Below, in pieces: positions 35,882 through 44,468 of a stretch of DNA of 64,000 nucleotides; the stretch's first letter is position 1, and every line of letters begins with the position of its first letter. The stretch is from Methanoregula formicica SMSP (GTDB lineage Archaea > Halobacteriota > Methanomicrobia > Methanomicrobiales > Methanospirillaceae), in the NCBI RefSeq assembly GCF_000327485.1, contig NC_019943.1:682001-746000 (forward strand). Reading direction: 5' to 3'. Position numbers and translations under genes: made by a program. Below the pieces are notes generated by a model. It was not told the DNA's origin and did not search any database. It saw nothing but the letters and a program-made list of their open reading frames with translations.

Positions 35882-37393
35882 CTATCCCGCCACCAGCTCC
35901 TCTTTCAGGAGCACCCGGATATCCTTTATCATTTTCCGGAGTTCCGCGGGGTTCGGCGTTCCCCGGGCAAATCCTACGATCCTGCACCGTTCAAGGATAT
36001 ATCCGATACCAGCGGAATCCGCTGAGGGTCGTACAAAGCGTTCTACCTCGGTGCTGGTCGTTTCCCTGCCATCCCCCCTCTCGTGCGATACGAAGACCCG
36101 TACCGCCCGCCCGGTCTTCCGGTACGCTTCCGGCCAGGATCCCCCTGCGGCTTCCCGCTCAGCCTCGTCAAGGAGCCGGCTGGCAATCTTCCTGTACGAC
36201 TCCTGCGGTTCCGGCCCGGGCGGTAAAGGTGCCGGTAACGGGACCCCTCCATTGTGCGTCCTGGCCAGGTACCAGATCCCTGCGGAGATGAGGAGGATTG
36301 CCCCAAAGGAAATGACGGGAAGGATGGGGGCTAGCGGGTCTTCCGGGCTCTCCCCCTCCGCAGCAACAACGGTCCCTCCTTCAACCTGCGCATTGAAGCG
36401 GACGATACGGCCCCCCTGGTTTGTATAGGACAGGTTGATCGTATCCCATCCCGGCGTGACGTTGATCCGGGTCCGGCTGACAGTGAACCCGGCCTCTGCC
36501 ATGCTGTTGCCATACTGACGGAACGTTGTATTGTCTTCAAGGGGTTGTGGCAGGGGAACTGCACTATTTGAGATCTCCTCGGCAAAACCAACCCGGGTAT
36601 CCTGTACCGGGCCGGAGACCTGAACGGTTTTTGTTCCGGATTTATAGGTGAGGGTAAAGGAACCGGAACTGGCTGATACCGGTCTGAAGTCGGCGTTTTC
36701 CAGAGAGAATCCCGCACCGGCCAGGGTCTGGTTTATCGACAGGACAATCGGATCCGAAAGGACATACGCCCTGAGGGAATCGGTATCACTGCCTGAAACA
36801 TTCCTTTCCTGCCCGAGGGTGTTTTTCAGCAGGGCTATATCCTGCGGCATCTGGTTATTTTGGAGTCTGGCCTGCAGATCCTGGTCTGGTGATTTTGTTG
36901 CGGGAGCAGGACTCCCTGAAGGTGCCCCGGCAGATGTAATTCCGTTATCGGTGCTGACCAGAGTGTCCTGGTTGTTGCCAGTATTCCCTGCGTCCATGAC
37001 AAAATGGACCGCTATCCCCCCCAGGCTGGAACGCCGGTCTCCTCCTTCCTGGTAATCAAACGATATCGTGAGGAGGTACTCGGCCGGGACGTCCGATGTT
37101 CCAACGGGAAGGGAAACGGTGCGCATTTCCGTGAACGCGGAGAAGGCCTGGGAATGGACGCCCGCTGTCTGCGCTCCGCCATTTTCGGGCCCCATCAGGA
37201 TCTCCGTCCTCGTCAGGGTCCCGGTGATATCGTGGTCGTAAGTACTTACAATGGTAAAGGGGATGACGGCTTCCCTGCCGGTCGGAAAATAATATTCACT
37301 CTGGGGTGTTGTGAGGGCAACTTCCGAGGCACCGGCTATCGGTACGCAAAGGAATATGATGAAAATACCTGCTATGGTGACGAAAGGTCTCAT
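35882..37393 (-). CDS. exported protein with transmembrane helix and cytoplasmic helical domain
   Basis: The 503-residue protein has a signal peptide (about residues 1-22, ending PIAGAS) and a long extracytoplasmic region of Ig-like or NEW3-like beta domains. A transmembrane helix follows (ILPVISFGAILLISAGIWYL, about residues 370-392). The last domain is cytoplasmic and helical (SYRKIASRLLDEAEREAAGG ... ERFVRPSADSAGIGYILERC), like the DUF4129-type tails found near MoxR/DUF58 genes. ATG 37393 was chosen since it begins the signal peptide. Function unknown; it is divergent from the PKD surface protein at 37601. Confidence 0.82.
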   Translation of the reverse strand: MRPFVTIAGIFIIFLCVPIAGASEVALTTPQSEYYFPTGREAVIPFTIVSTYDHDITGTLTRTEILMGPENGGAQTAGVHSQAFSAFTEMRTVSLPVGTSDVPAEYLLTISFDYQEGGDRRSSLGGIAVHFVMDAGNTGNNQDTLVSTDNGITSAGAPSGSPAPATKSPDQDLQARLQNNQMPQDIALLKNTLGQERNVSGSDTDSLRAYVLSDPIVLSINQTLAGAGFSLENADFRPVSASSGSFTLTYKSGTKTVQVSGPVQDTRVGFAEEISNSAVPLPQPLEDNTTFRQYGNSMAEAGFTVSRTRINVTPGWDTINLSYTNQGGRIVRFNAQVEGGTVVAAEGESPEDPLAPILPVISFGAILLISAGIWYLARTHNGGVPLPAPLPPGPEPQESYRKIASRLLDEAEREAAGGSWPEAYRKTGRAVRVFVSHERGDGRETTSTEVERFVRPSADSAGIGYILERCRIVGFARGTPNPAELRKMIKDIRVLLKEELVAG

Positions 37394-37539
37394 GAATGCC
37401 GCCGCTTTGCGTTCCTTCTTTGTGACATTATCTCTTATGCTTGTATTTTCCCGCAACAGTGCTGGTTGTTCCGGATAGTGCCGGTGAGGAAACACCGTCG
37501 GGTGACATACTGGTTTCCCGGGATATCAAATAAAAATGA

Positions 37540-37600
37540 TTATCTAACTTTGAAATTAAAGATATATTATTAACTTCTTGAAGGGCCCCGGAGCACACGA
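37540..37600 (+). promoter_or_regulatory. AT-rich promoter of PKD surface-protein gene
   Basis: The stretch has a TATA-like gatatatta at about 37561-37569, about 35 bp before ATG 37601. A GGGCC...GGAG segment lies close to the ATG. Confidence 0.45.
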
Positions 37601-40081
37601 ATGAATGAAAAAATACAAGATTTCCCTATCAGTATCAGGAAATTATGGATACTATCCCTTCTCGTACTCTTCCTTGCTGCAGCGGTCACTATCCCGCCTG
37701 CAAGAGCGGATGATTCTTCCACTGCGCTCGGTATCTTCCCGGCAAAACACAATGTCGACAACCTTGCCGTAGCTAATCCCCCGGCGCCGACCGGCATGGA
37801 TTATTATTTCAAGTTCAACCAGTCCGGGGGGGGCGGTATCAACGCAATCCATATCTCGTCGACATCGGCGCTCGATTCAACGGGTCGCAACTTCGGGGAT
37901 GTTTCAACGACGACTTCCCAGTCCGGGACGTTCTATATCACGCAGACCGGCGGTCGTGGGTATGATGACAACTTCATCCTCCTGGTTGCTGTGAAAGGTG
38001 ATATCCCCAGCAATTTTGCCATCCATATAAAATCGAGCGGGTATATCTGGGTGCCGAACGGCGTACTGAGTTACCAGCCAACACTCTCTGAGATAACGTA
38101 CCGTTCCGGTGCCGTTGACCAGACGTTTACCCGATCCAACTTTGTATACGGACCGCAGACCTGGAAACCCTGCGGGAACAACCAGCCGGCAGACTACCCC
38201 CTTTATTATGGGCAGGATATGTCCGATACCACGAACCTCTGGAAGCTGATGTTCGTGGATCTCAAGAGCGGGAATCTCGGCCCAAACGGGGATCTTGATC
38301 ATACCTCCCTGAAAGACAACGGGGCGATCAGGGTCGATTACACGATAGAGAACTTGGATACAGTCGTTACGTTCAACGTGTACGCCTGGGCCGATAATGC
38401 ACCAGCGGGGCACGGCATCTCCTGGACTAACGGCGTTACATCCCCGTCTCAGAACAGCAACCCGTCCATGATCAGCGGATATACGGTGCTCGGGCCCCAA
38501 TACGCCAGCCGGGCATCGGAATTCCCGACCTATAGCGGCAGTACCCCATCCTACCGCGGGCCCGAGACCAACTTCACCGCGGCTCCCGTGAGCGGTCCGG
38601 CTCCTCTTACGGTGCATTTTAACGACACCACTGTCCAGACAATTTCCCTCTCGGCATGGGATTTTGGGGACGGGTTTTCTTCGACCGAAAGGAACCCGGT
38701 GCATGTCTACACCAAGGAAGGGACTTATACGGTTGCCCTCACGGATGCCAATAACCAGGGTATTACGACAACAAAAACCCAGACAAACCTTATCATAGTC
38801 ACGGCACCGACGGGTGGATCCGCGGCAAACAGTGGCGGAGCAACCGGCACCGGGAACCAGAACGGCAGCTACACGAACCCTCTCACCGGTGTTTCGTATC
38901 CTGTCAATTTCACTGCCAGCGTTACCTCCGGCGTAGCCCCGCTCTCCGTCCAGTTCTCCGATGTCTCGGGCATTCCCGGGACGATTGCCTGGGCATGGGA
39001 CTTTACCGGTGACGGCAAGCCTGAGAGTACTGTGAAAGATCCCGCCTATGTATTCAAAAGTCCCGGCACGTATTCCGTGAATTTAGTAGTCACTACCAGC
39101 GATGGAGGGAGGTTCTCAGTGAACCGCACCGGTTACATCCACGTCGTCGACAAGGTGTCCCTTGACAGCGATATTGGCTGGATATCGTCGGATAAGGCTG
39201 AGGCCGGGCAGGGCAATCCGGGTACCGGGAAAAGAGAAGCAGCAGCAGTCTCCACCAGCTCGTTTGCCTTCAGCGGTGTCCGGGCCGGGACGAACGGAGG
39301 GAAGCAGGACGTGACGATCGATACCCGGCAGGCGCCCGCCGAAACGTCCGGAAGCGTTGTCAGGCTGAACAGTGCCGGCGGGAGCTGGGAGAATGTTGCC
39401 ATCACATTTGCCGCCCCGCCGGTAAACGATGGGACGACTCTTTCCGGTACGATAAAAAGCGTCCAGGCAGAGACAAAGCCGGTTACGGTCCCGTCAGTAT
39501 CGCTCGGGAACCCCTCGGTCACGATGTCCCTGGGCCTTGCAGGGCTTCCCGATTCGGCGGCATCCATCACGAGCACTGCTGTCTCCGGGTGCGGGCCTGC
39601 CGGGGAGACCGCCTTCCGGGATGCCGTGAAGGCGAACGGCAATGACCTTTCGGCAGTCGCGTACACAGTGGCATACAGCAAGGACGGTATCGCAAATGAG
39701 GAGAACGGCGGGATCATCCGGGATGCCACCATCTCGATGGCGGTCAGCCCAGCCTGGGTCGCTTCACAAGGCGGAACCGGGCAGGTCGTGATCATCCACC
39801 GTGCTGACGATGGCAGGACAACGGTGCTCCCGACGCGGTACCTGGGGACGGACGAACGCGGCAACGAGCTCTTCACGGCCGATTCGCCAACCGGCCTCTC
39901 GACATTTGCCCTTGCGGCCGTTACGTCGGGTACCCCGGCGCCGACACCGGCGGTAAACCAGAGCCCGGGTGCAGCCGGGGGAACCTCGCCGCTGGGGGAG
40001 AAGATCGCCGGGCTCCTCTTCGATGCCATTATCGTGGTCGCCGTTATCGGGGCGGGTCTTGTCATCTGGAGGAAGATGTGA
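37601..40081 (+). CDS. large surface protein with repeat domain, two PKD domains and pre-PGF-like module
   Basis: The 826-residue protein has these parts in order. Signal peptide (residues about 1-36). The recurring beta domain in standard order (about 50-290: GINAIHIS, GTFYITQTGGRGYDD, FVYGPQTWKP, YPLYYGQDM, KLMFVDL). PKD 1 (about 325-400, AWDFGDGFSSTERNPVHVYT) and PKD 2 (about 430-510, AWAWDFTGDGKPE). A C-terminal PGF-pre-PGF-like module (about 545-775, SLGNPSVTMSLG ... AYTVAYSKDGIANEENGG). A C-terminal transmembrane helix with a short basic end. It is predicted to be S-layer associated or anchored, with a function in adhesion or envelope structure. It is a shorter relative of the 2149-residue protein at 47731. 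Confidence 0.9.
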   Translation: MNEKIQDFPISIRKLWILSLLVLFLAAAVTIPPARADDSSTALGIFPAKHNVDNLAVANPPAPTGMDYYFKFNQSGGGGINAIHISSTSALDSTGRNFGDVSTTTSQSGTFYITQTGGRGYDDNFILLVAVKGDIPSNFAIHIKSSGYIWVPNGVLSYQPTLSEITYRSGAVDQTFTRSNFVYGPQTWKPCGNNQPADYPLYYGQDMSDTTNLWKLMFVDLKSGNLGPNGDLDHTSLKDNGAIRVDYTIENLDTVVTFNVYAWADNAPAGHGISWTNGVTSPSQNSNPSMISGYTVLGPQYASRASEFPTYSGSTPSYRGPETNFTAAPVSGPAPLTVHFNDTTVQTISLSAWDFGDGFSSTERNPVHVYTKEGTYTVALTDANNQGITTTKTQTNLIIVTAPTGGSAANSGGATGTGNQNGSYTNPLTGVSYPVNFTASVTSGVAPLSVQFSDVSGIPGTIAWAWDFTGDGKPESTVKDPAYVFKSPGTYSVNLVVTTSDGGRFSVNRTGYIHVVDKVSLDSDIGWISSDKAEAGQGNPGTGKREAAAVSTSSFAFSGVRAGTNGGKQDVTIDTRQAPAETSGSVVRLNSAGGSWENVAITFAAPPVNDGTTLSGTIKSVQAETKPVTVPSVSLGNPSVTMSLGLAGLPDSAASITSTAVSGCGPAGETAFRDAVKANGNDLSAVAYTVAYSKDGIANEENGGIIRDATISMAVSPAWVASQGGTGQVVIIHRADDGRTTVLPTRYLGTDERGNELFTADSPTGLSTFALAAVTSGTPAPTPAVNQSPGAAGGTSPLGEKIAGLLFDAIIVVAVIGAGLVIWRKM

Positions 40082-40188
40082 ATGACAAAGAGAGCTCCCC
40101 ATGAAACGGGACAGCTACCGTGTCGGAGAGTATCATCCCGTGACTGCCCGGAGATCCCGGTCCGGAACCTGAGGAGGAGTATCCGTAC

Positions 40189-40977
40189 ATGCCTGATGAG
40201 TCCAGCGAGATCCAGACGATAACGGTCCTGCCCGGCAAATCAAAGGACGGGAACCGGGAGTCATTTACCGAGATTACGATCCGGGCAGGCGATCTGGTCT
40301 CGATCGTCGGGCCGACCGGCTCCGGTAAGACCGCGTTCATCAACGACATCGAGGTCTTTGCGAGCGGAGATACCGTGACCGGGAGGACCGTGCTCGTCAA
40401 CGGCGAGGTGCCCCCCGACGAGATGGTGCGGGACCCGGCAAAAAAACCGATCGCGCTCATCACCCAGAACACCAAGTGTCTCGCGGATCTCACGGTCGGC
40501 GAGTTCCTGGAGATGCACGTGAAGGCCCGGAAGATCGCCGATACCACCCGCACGGAAGAGACCATCACGCTTGCCAATCGCTTCACCGGAGAGAAGATCG
40601 ACAGCACGATGCGCATGACCGCGCTCTCGGGGGGGCAGACCCGCTCGCTCCTGATTGCGGATGCCATTGCCGTGAGCAGCGCCCCGATCATCCTGCTTGA
40701 CGAAGTGGAGAGCGGGGGGATCTTCAAGGAGAACGTGATCGATTCCCTCCGGAAAAACAACAAGGCTGTCATCTTCGTCACCCACGACCCCCTCCTCGCG
40801 CTCCTCTCGGACCGGCGTATCGTGATGCGGAACGGTTCGGTGGAGAAGCTCCTCGAACCGGGCGACCGCGAGCAGGCGGTCCTCACCCGGATGACCTGGA
40901 TCGATGGCGCCTTCTCCCGGGTACGGGAGAAGATCCGGGCCGGGGAGATCCTAACCGAGGAGGCTGATACGAATTGA
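40189..40977 (+). CDS. stand-alone soluble ABC-type ATPase
   Basis: The 262-residue protein has every ABC ATPase motif: Walker A VGPTGSGKTAF at about residues 40-50, Q-loop ALITQNT, signature MTALSGGQTRSLLIAD, Walker B PIILLDEVESGG, and the H-loop VIFVTHDP. No membrane segment or permease gene is nearby, so it is not a transporter by context. It is the first gene of a three-gene operon with a HypB-like GTPase and a 4Fe-4S/His-rich protein, whose start overlaps this stop (TTGA). A role in metal-cofactor assembly or enzyme activation is inferred. GAGGAG precedes the ATG. Confidence 0.88.
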   Translation: MPDESSEIQTITVLPGKSKDGNRESFTEITIRAGDLVSIVGPTGSGKTAFINDIEVFASGDTVTGRTVLVNGEVPPDEMVRDPAKKPIALITQNTKCLADLTVGEFLEMHVKARKIADTTRTEETITLANRFTGEKIDSTMRMTALSGGQTRSLLIADAIAVSSAPIILLDEVESGGIFKENVIDSLRKNNKAVIFVTHDPLLALLSDRRIVMRNGSVEKLLEPGDREQAVLTRMTWIDGAFSRVREKIRAGEILTEEADTN

Positions 40978-41681
40978 AGCTCATCATCCTTGCCGGGCCG
41001 CCAAGCGCCGGTAAGACTGCGGTTGTCCGGCAGATCATCCGGCAGCTTGCGGGAGAGCACCTGATCGCATTCTTAAAGATCGATGTTGTCCGTGCTTTCG
41101 AAGACGAGGAGCTGAAAGCGGAATTTAAGATCCCGACGAAGAAGGTCTATTCCGGCGATGTCTGTCCCGACCATACCGGGATCCTCGTGCTCCGCGATGC
41201 GATCTCGTGGGCAGAGGACCTGGGTGCCGGCATCCTCATTGTCGAGAGTGCCGGTCTCTGCCTCCGCTGCACGCCGTACACTACCCAGTCGCTCGGGATC
41301 GCGGTGCTCTCTGCAGTCGGGGGAACGAACAGCCCCCTCAAGATGGCGCCCATGATCGCCCTTGCCGATATCGCGGTCGTGACGAAAGTGGATTTGATCT
41401 CGCAGGCGGAGAAGGAAGTATTTCGGGAGCGGGTGCGGGAGGTTGCCCCCCGTGCCGACATCATCGAGACGAACGCGGTGCACGGGACCGGGCTACGGTT
41501 CCTGATGAAGGCGATCCGGGCGATGCCGGAGATCCTCGACCCGGATGCAATCGTGCTCCGGGGCATGCCCCCCCTTGCCGTGTGCACGATCTGTGCCGGG
41601 AAGAAGGAGATCGGGTGGCAGCAGCACTTCGGGATCTTAAAGACCCTCGATGGCGCCGACGACCTGTACCGGGGAGAGTGA
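40974..41681 (+). CDS. HypB/UreG-like GTPase with Cys metal motifs
   Basis: The 235-residue protein is a G3E/SIMIBI-type P-loop NTPase: GPPSAGKTAVVRQII at about residues 8-22, an ESAGLCLRCTPYT segment equivalent to the ENVGNLVCP metal/switch region of HypB, and a base-recognition VVTKVDLI. The C-x2-C in LCLRC and the C-terminal CTICAGKK offer metal or cluster ligands. HypB and UreG insert nickel into hydrogenase and urease; this one is a divergent relative. The TTG start at 40974 overlaps the upstream stop. It probably drives metal insertion for an unknown target. Confidence 0.85.
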   Translation: MKLIILAGPPSAGKTAVVRQIIRQLAGEHLIAFLKIDVVRAFEDEELKAEFKIPTKKVYSGDVCPDHTGILVLRDAISWAEDLGAGILIVESAGLCLRCTPYTTQSLGIAVLSAVGGTNSPLKMAPMIALADIAVVTKVDLISQAEKEVFRERVREVAPRADIIETNAVHGTGLRFLMKAIRAMPEILDPDAIVLRGMPPLAVCTICAGKKEIGWQQHFGILKTLDGADDLYRGE

Positions 41682-41687
41682 AACGGG

Positions 41688-42548
41688 ATGGCATGGGAAC
41701 CTCCCGGCCGGAACTGCGGGGCCTGCGGGGCCGCAAACTGCAGCGATTTCCTGCTCCTGGCCCGGCAGGGGAAAAAAGATCTTCCGGACTGCCCGTATTA
41801 CGAGCGGCCGGAGAAGCGGGACTCACTGCCGGCTGCCCGACCGGGATCCGGCCGGGACCTGCTGGGATTCGATTACGATTTTGCGATCCACCCGTTCCCG
41901 AACGAGCCTTCGGCCCGCCGGCATATCCAGCTGCTCCGGCCGGACCTTGCCGAGCGGTGGGATCTTCTTCCCGGGGACATCCTGCGGGGACGGCCGGTGG
42001 AGCCAAGTTGTCCCATCCAGCACGTGCTCAGAGTATTCTCGGTCGATCCCGTGACCGGCATCCTCTCCTGCCATACGGTCGGGCCGATGGCAGCCCGTAC
42101 GGATACGAAGGTGTTTGACATACGGGCCTACCACGAGATCGGGTTCGAAGGTATTGCGAGGACCGTCCGGCACGAACCCGTGGTCGGGTTCCGGATGCGG
42201 TTCCTCCCGGCACACTGCATGCGGCAGCTGGTCCACTCGGGCGTTGTGCAGATGGTGCTGAACAAGTCCTGTGGTACCCACGTGCTGGTCGAGGACCTCC
42301 AGATGCACGGCAAGCGGGAGAAGTTAAAAGACATCACGATCCGGCCCGGCGATTCCGTCTCCATCCAGGATGCCTCGGGAGAGTGCAAGACGGTTCTCAT
42401 CGATGGAATCCGTGTCCACACTTCGGAAGGCGGGGTACTGGAGCGATCGTGGCAGGATGAGGACCATGGTCCCGGCGGGCACGTGCCGGGGTCCGGCCGG
42501 GGCCGGTGCCACGGCCATGCTAGGCACGGGCACGATGACGACGACTGA
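41688..42548 (+). CDS. 4Fe-4S protein with His-rich C-terminal tail
   Basis: The 286-residue protein begins with a Fe-S motif NCGACGAANCSDFLLLARQG...DCPYY (C-x2-C-x4-C-x16-C), as in RnfB and the CODH/ACS corrinoid protein. A middle domain follows with SCPIQHVLRVF, LSCHTVGPMAAR and LNKSCGTHVLVED. The last 30 residues are rich in His, Gly and Asp (GRGRCHGHARHGHDDDD), a likely nickel or zinc binding tail. It is the last gene of the operon, 6 bp after the GTPase with a good ribosome site. I do not recognise a named family; a scaffold or metallochaperone is inferred. Confidence 0.85.
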   Translation: MAWEPPGRNCGACGAANCSDFLLLARQGKKDLPDCPYYERPEKRDSLPAARPGSGRDLLGFDYDFAIHPFPNEPSARRHIQLLRPDLAERWDLLPGDILRGRPVEPSCPIQHVLRVFSVDPVTGILSCHTVGPMAARTDTKVFDIRAYHEIGFEGIARTVRHEPVVGFRMRFLPAHCMRQLVHSGVVQMVLNKSCGTHVLVEDLQMHGKREKLKDITIRPGDSVSIQDASGECKTVLIDGIRVHTSEGGVLERSWQDEDHGPGGHVPGSGRGRCHGHARHGHDDDD

Positions 42549-42592
42549 CCGGTTCCGCAACATGCCATCCAACGACCTCGGGAATACCGGCT

Positions 42593-42622
42593 ATCAACTA
42601 AAAATTGTTGATTTTCTTTTTA
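42593..42622 (+). terminator. terminator of the three-gene metal-assembly operon
   Basis: An atcaac/gttgat stem (6 bp, 8-nt loop) at 42593-42612 is followed by a T-rich tttctttttaatt. Confidence 0.55.
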
Positions 42623-42671
42623 ATTAAAGTGAAATAATTAACTATTTATACGGCTCCGGCCTATCAGATGG

Positions 42672-43046
42672 ATGATAACGCATTTCCAAAAAAGATCCAT
42701 CGAGCCATACGGCAATCACACACCAGGTGCCCAAGAGATTGAGATGCGTTGTCAACCGAACGGACAAATGAACAGGATAAGCTCACAACAAAGAGTCTCA
42801 TCAACGATCAGGATACGTCTGGAAGCGAGCCGGTCCGTGGTCAGGACCGGTTCCCGACAGGAACCGGTAATCCCTGCATGCGTTCTCGTTCTTATGACAA
42901 ACCATCGCCTTCGACAGATTCCTCCAGACGGGCGAAAACTCCGCTGCAGGGCCTGCAACCGGGAGTACCCGGCAGGAAAAAAGCCCGACACCTTTTGTAT
43001 ATGCCCGGCCTGTTGCCCCATCGTGTATATCGACGATGACGATTAG
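42672..43046 (+). CDS. possible small zinc-ribbon protein
   Basis: The C-terminal part of this frame reads KLRCRACNREYPAGKKPDTF and then CICPACCPIVYIDDDD, a credible zinc-ribbon with five or six cysteines. The N-terminal 70 residues look non-coding. The true start could be ATG 42894 (MTNHRLRQIPPDG), giving about 50 residues, though with no ribosome site. A second open frame shifted by one base covers 42749-43039 and looks more protein-like in its first half, so a frameshift is possible. Confidence 0.4.
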   Translation: MITHFQKRSIEPYGNHTPGAQEIEMRCQPNGQMNRISSQQRVSSTIRIRLEASRSVVRTGSRQEPVIPACVLVLMTNHRLRQIPPDGRKLRCRACNREYPAGKKPDTFCICPACCPIVYIDDDD

Positions 43047-43166
43047 GACGGACCCCGCCCCTCCCGGCGAAACCGATGCTGTCCTTCCCCGGCTAGCGGG
43101 CACCGGTATCTTCGGAAACGTCCGCTGGCATTAAGTCCCGGGAACCATTACCTATGGTTGAAGCAG

Positions 43167-43451
43167 ATGACCTCACCGTTCACCGACCCGGTTCCCCCGT
43201 TCCCCGGATGGACGCGCCGGATGTACCGGCTCTCCCGCCCGGTTACGGACGAGGACATCGAGGCGTTCCTACAGGACCAGGAACTGTATATCCGCGAGAC
43301 GCCGTCCGGCACACGGGCCATCATCCACAAGTTCGGGCTCGTGGAGATCAACCTGATCGTGGGCGAACGGGAGGCAGAGGTCTGGTTCGCGCCGGAGCAG
43401 GGGGCGTATCCTTCGGAATACGTGGATGCGCTGTTCGGGACGCGGTTTTAA
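43167..43451 (+). CDS. conserved-looking small hypothetical protein
   Basis: The roughly 94-residue soluble protein (MTSPFTDPVPPFPGWTRRMY ... YVDALFGTRF) has an acidic helix and a predicted beta portion GLVEINLIVGEREAEVWF. Codon usage matches the neighbours. ATG 43167 was chosen; a TTG at 43158 lies upstream. No family is recognised. The tandem hairpin repeat starts 27 bp after the stop. Confidence 0.65.
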   Translation: MTSPFTDPVPPFPGWTRRMYRLSRPVTDEDIEAFLQDQELYIRETPSGTRAIIHKFGLVEINLIVGEREAEVWFAPEQGAYPSEYVDALFGTRF

Positions 43452-43477
43452 CCGGGATCTGATGATGCACGAACACA

Positions 43478-43580
43478 TCGAAGAGCCTTACGGTTCTTCT
43501 CGTGTTTCAGGTCTGAAGACCCTCGAATAATTCGAAGAACCTTACGGTTCTTCTCGTGTTTCAGGTCTGAAGACCCTCAA
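43478..43580 (+). repeat. tandem hairpin repeat, two units with a 54-bp period
   Basis: Units 43478-43531 and 43532-43580 are nearly identical. Each has a hairpin gaagaRcc-ttac-ggttcttc (8 bp, 4-nt loop; one G-T mismatch-type change in unit 1), then tcgtgtttcaggtctgaag and accctc. They lie between convergent genes, so they may end transcripts from both sides; an A-run follows. Confidence 0.8.
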
Positions 43581-43593
43581 CAAAAAAAAGAGA

Positions 43594-43803
43594 TTAGTCT
43601 ACTGCCACCATCACTTCGGAGGCCTTGACAACTGCGTAGACCTTGGAGCCCTCTTTCAGCTTCAGGGACTCTGCCGAGTGGGTGGTGATCGAGGAGACCA
43701 TCTCGTGGCCGCCGCCAATATTGATGACGACTTCCGTACTTACCGGGCCCTTCTTGATGGACTTGACGGTGCCCGCAATCTGGTTTCGTGCACTGATCTT
43801 CAT
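43594..43803 (-). CDS. molbindin (Mop domain protein)
   Basis: The 69-residue protein is a single TOBE/Mop domain (MKISARNQIAGTVKSIKKGP ... KVYAVVKASEVMVAVD), which binds molybdate or tungstate in oligomers and acts as an oxyanion store. Methanogens need Mo or W for formylmethanofuran dehydrogenase. ATG 43803 was chosen: GGTGA lies about 5 nt upstream, inside the alternative start codon region at 43815. Confidence 0.92.
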   Translation of the reverse strand: MKISARNQIAGTVKSIKKGPVSTEVVINIGGGHEMVSSITTHSAESLKLKEGSKVYAVVKASEVMVAVD

Positions 43804-43939
43804 GGTTTTCACCATGACACAATCTACCGTGTTGGTATAAAAGGATAGCTTTGGTTTTCCTTTTACCATGTAGAGTATCTCGGGGGAGGTGCAGGTAAAC
43901 AGTTACATTGAGTGCATTTCCTGTCCGGCACAACAGGTA

Positions 43940-44215
43940 TCACAACTCATTTTTACCTGAATGCGAACAGTACGCGATCCCTGCTGCAGTGATCCGGTAT
44001 GTGTTCCCCAGCCGCTCGCGGCCCGGGCGTGCGTTTTCGATCAAGCCGAGATCGAGCAGGACGGAGAGGTGCCGGACGAGGACACTGACGTCCATGTCCG
44101 TGAAGGAATGGTGGATTGCGCCGATGGTGACCGGGACGGTGGGGTTGCCGGTACTGAGACGGAAGATAGTGGAGAGGACCCTTTCCTGCTCGTTGTTCAG
44201 TGTTATCAACACCAT
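43940..44215 (-). CDS. winged-helix transcription regulator
   Basis: The 91-residue protein has an ArsR/MarR-like winged helix (NEQERVLSTIFRLSTGNPTV, DVSVLVRHLSVLLDLGLIEN, wing RLGNTYRITAAGIAY). It is probably a DNA-binding regulator; the ligand is unknown. A TATA-like aaataaac on the minus strand lies about 20 bp before the ATG and no ribosome site is seen, so the mRNA may be leaderless. A broken paralogue is at 45094-45243. Confidence 0.8.
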   Translation of the reverse strand: MVLITLNNEQERVLSTIFRLSTGNPTVPVTIGAIHHSFTDMDVSVLVRHLSVLLDLGLIENARPGRERLGNTYRITAAGIAYCSHSGKNEL

Positions 44216-44339
44216 ATCTGTGATGGGTTTATTTACCCTGATGTCCGGAATCTATCTCCTCCATCGATGAACCGGTATCCGGTGTCGTGTCTAGTACGCG
44301 ACTATACTCCGGTATAGCAATTTTTCCTAGACTATCAGG

Positions 44340-44468
44340 TTTTCCTGTTTTCAATGATCTATGTAGTACTTATTTAAACAATGCATGTTTAATTATATAT
44401 ATTGACATTGCCATTGAATTTAGTAACATTATTTACCTTATACTGCTGTACCTCATCAGCAGAATCCG
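44340..44468 (+). promoter_or_regulatory. very AT-rich promoter region
   Basis: The stretch contains taattatatatattgac at about 44388-44405 and is far more AT-rich than the rest of the window. It leads into the TPR gene at 44469. Confidence 0.4.

Noticed and set aside
43478-43580. CRISPR array
   Set aside because: There are only two units with no unique spacers, and the units contain internal hairpins; no cas genes are near.
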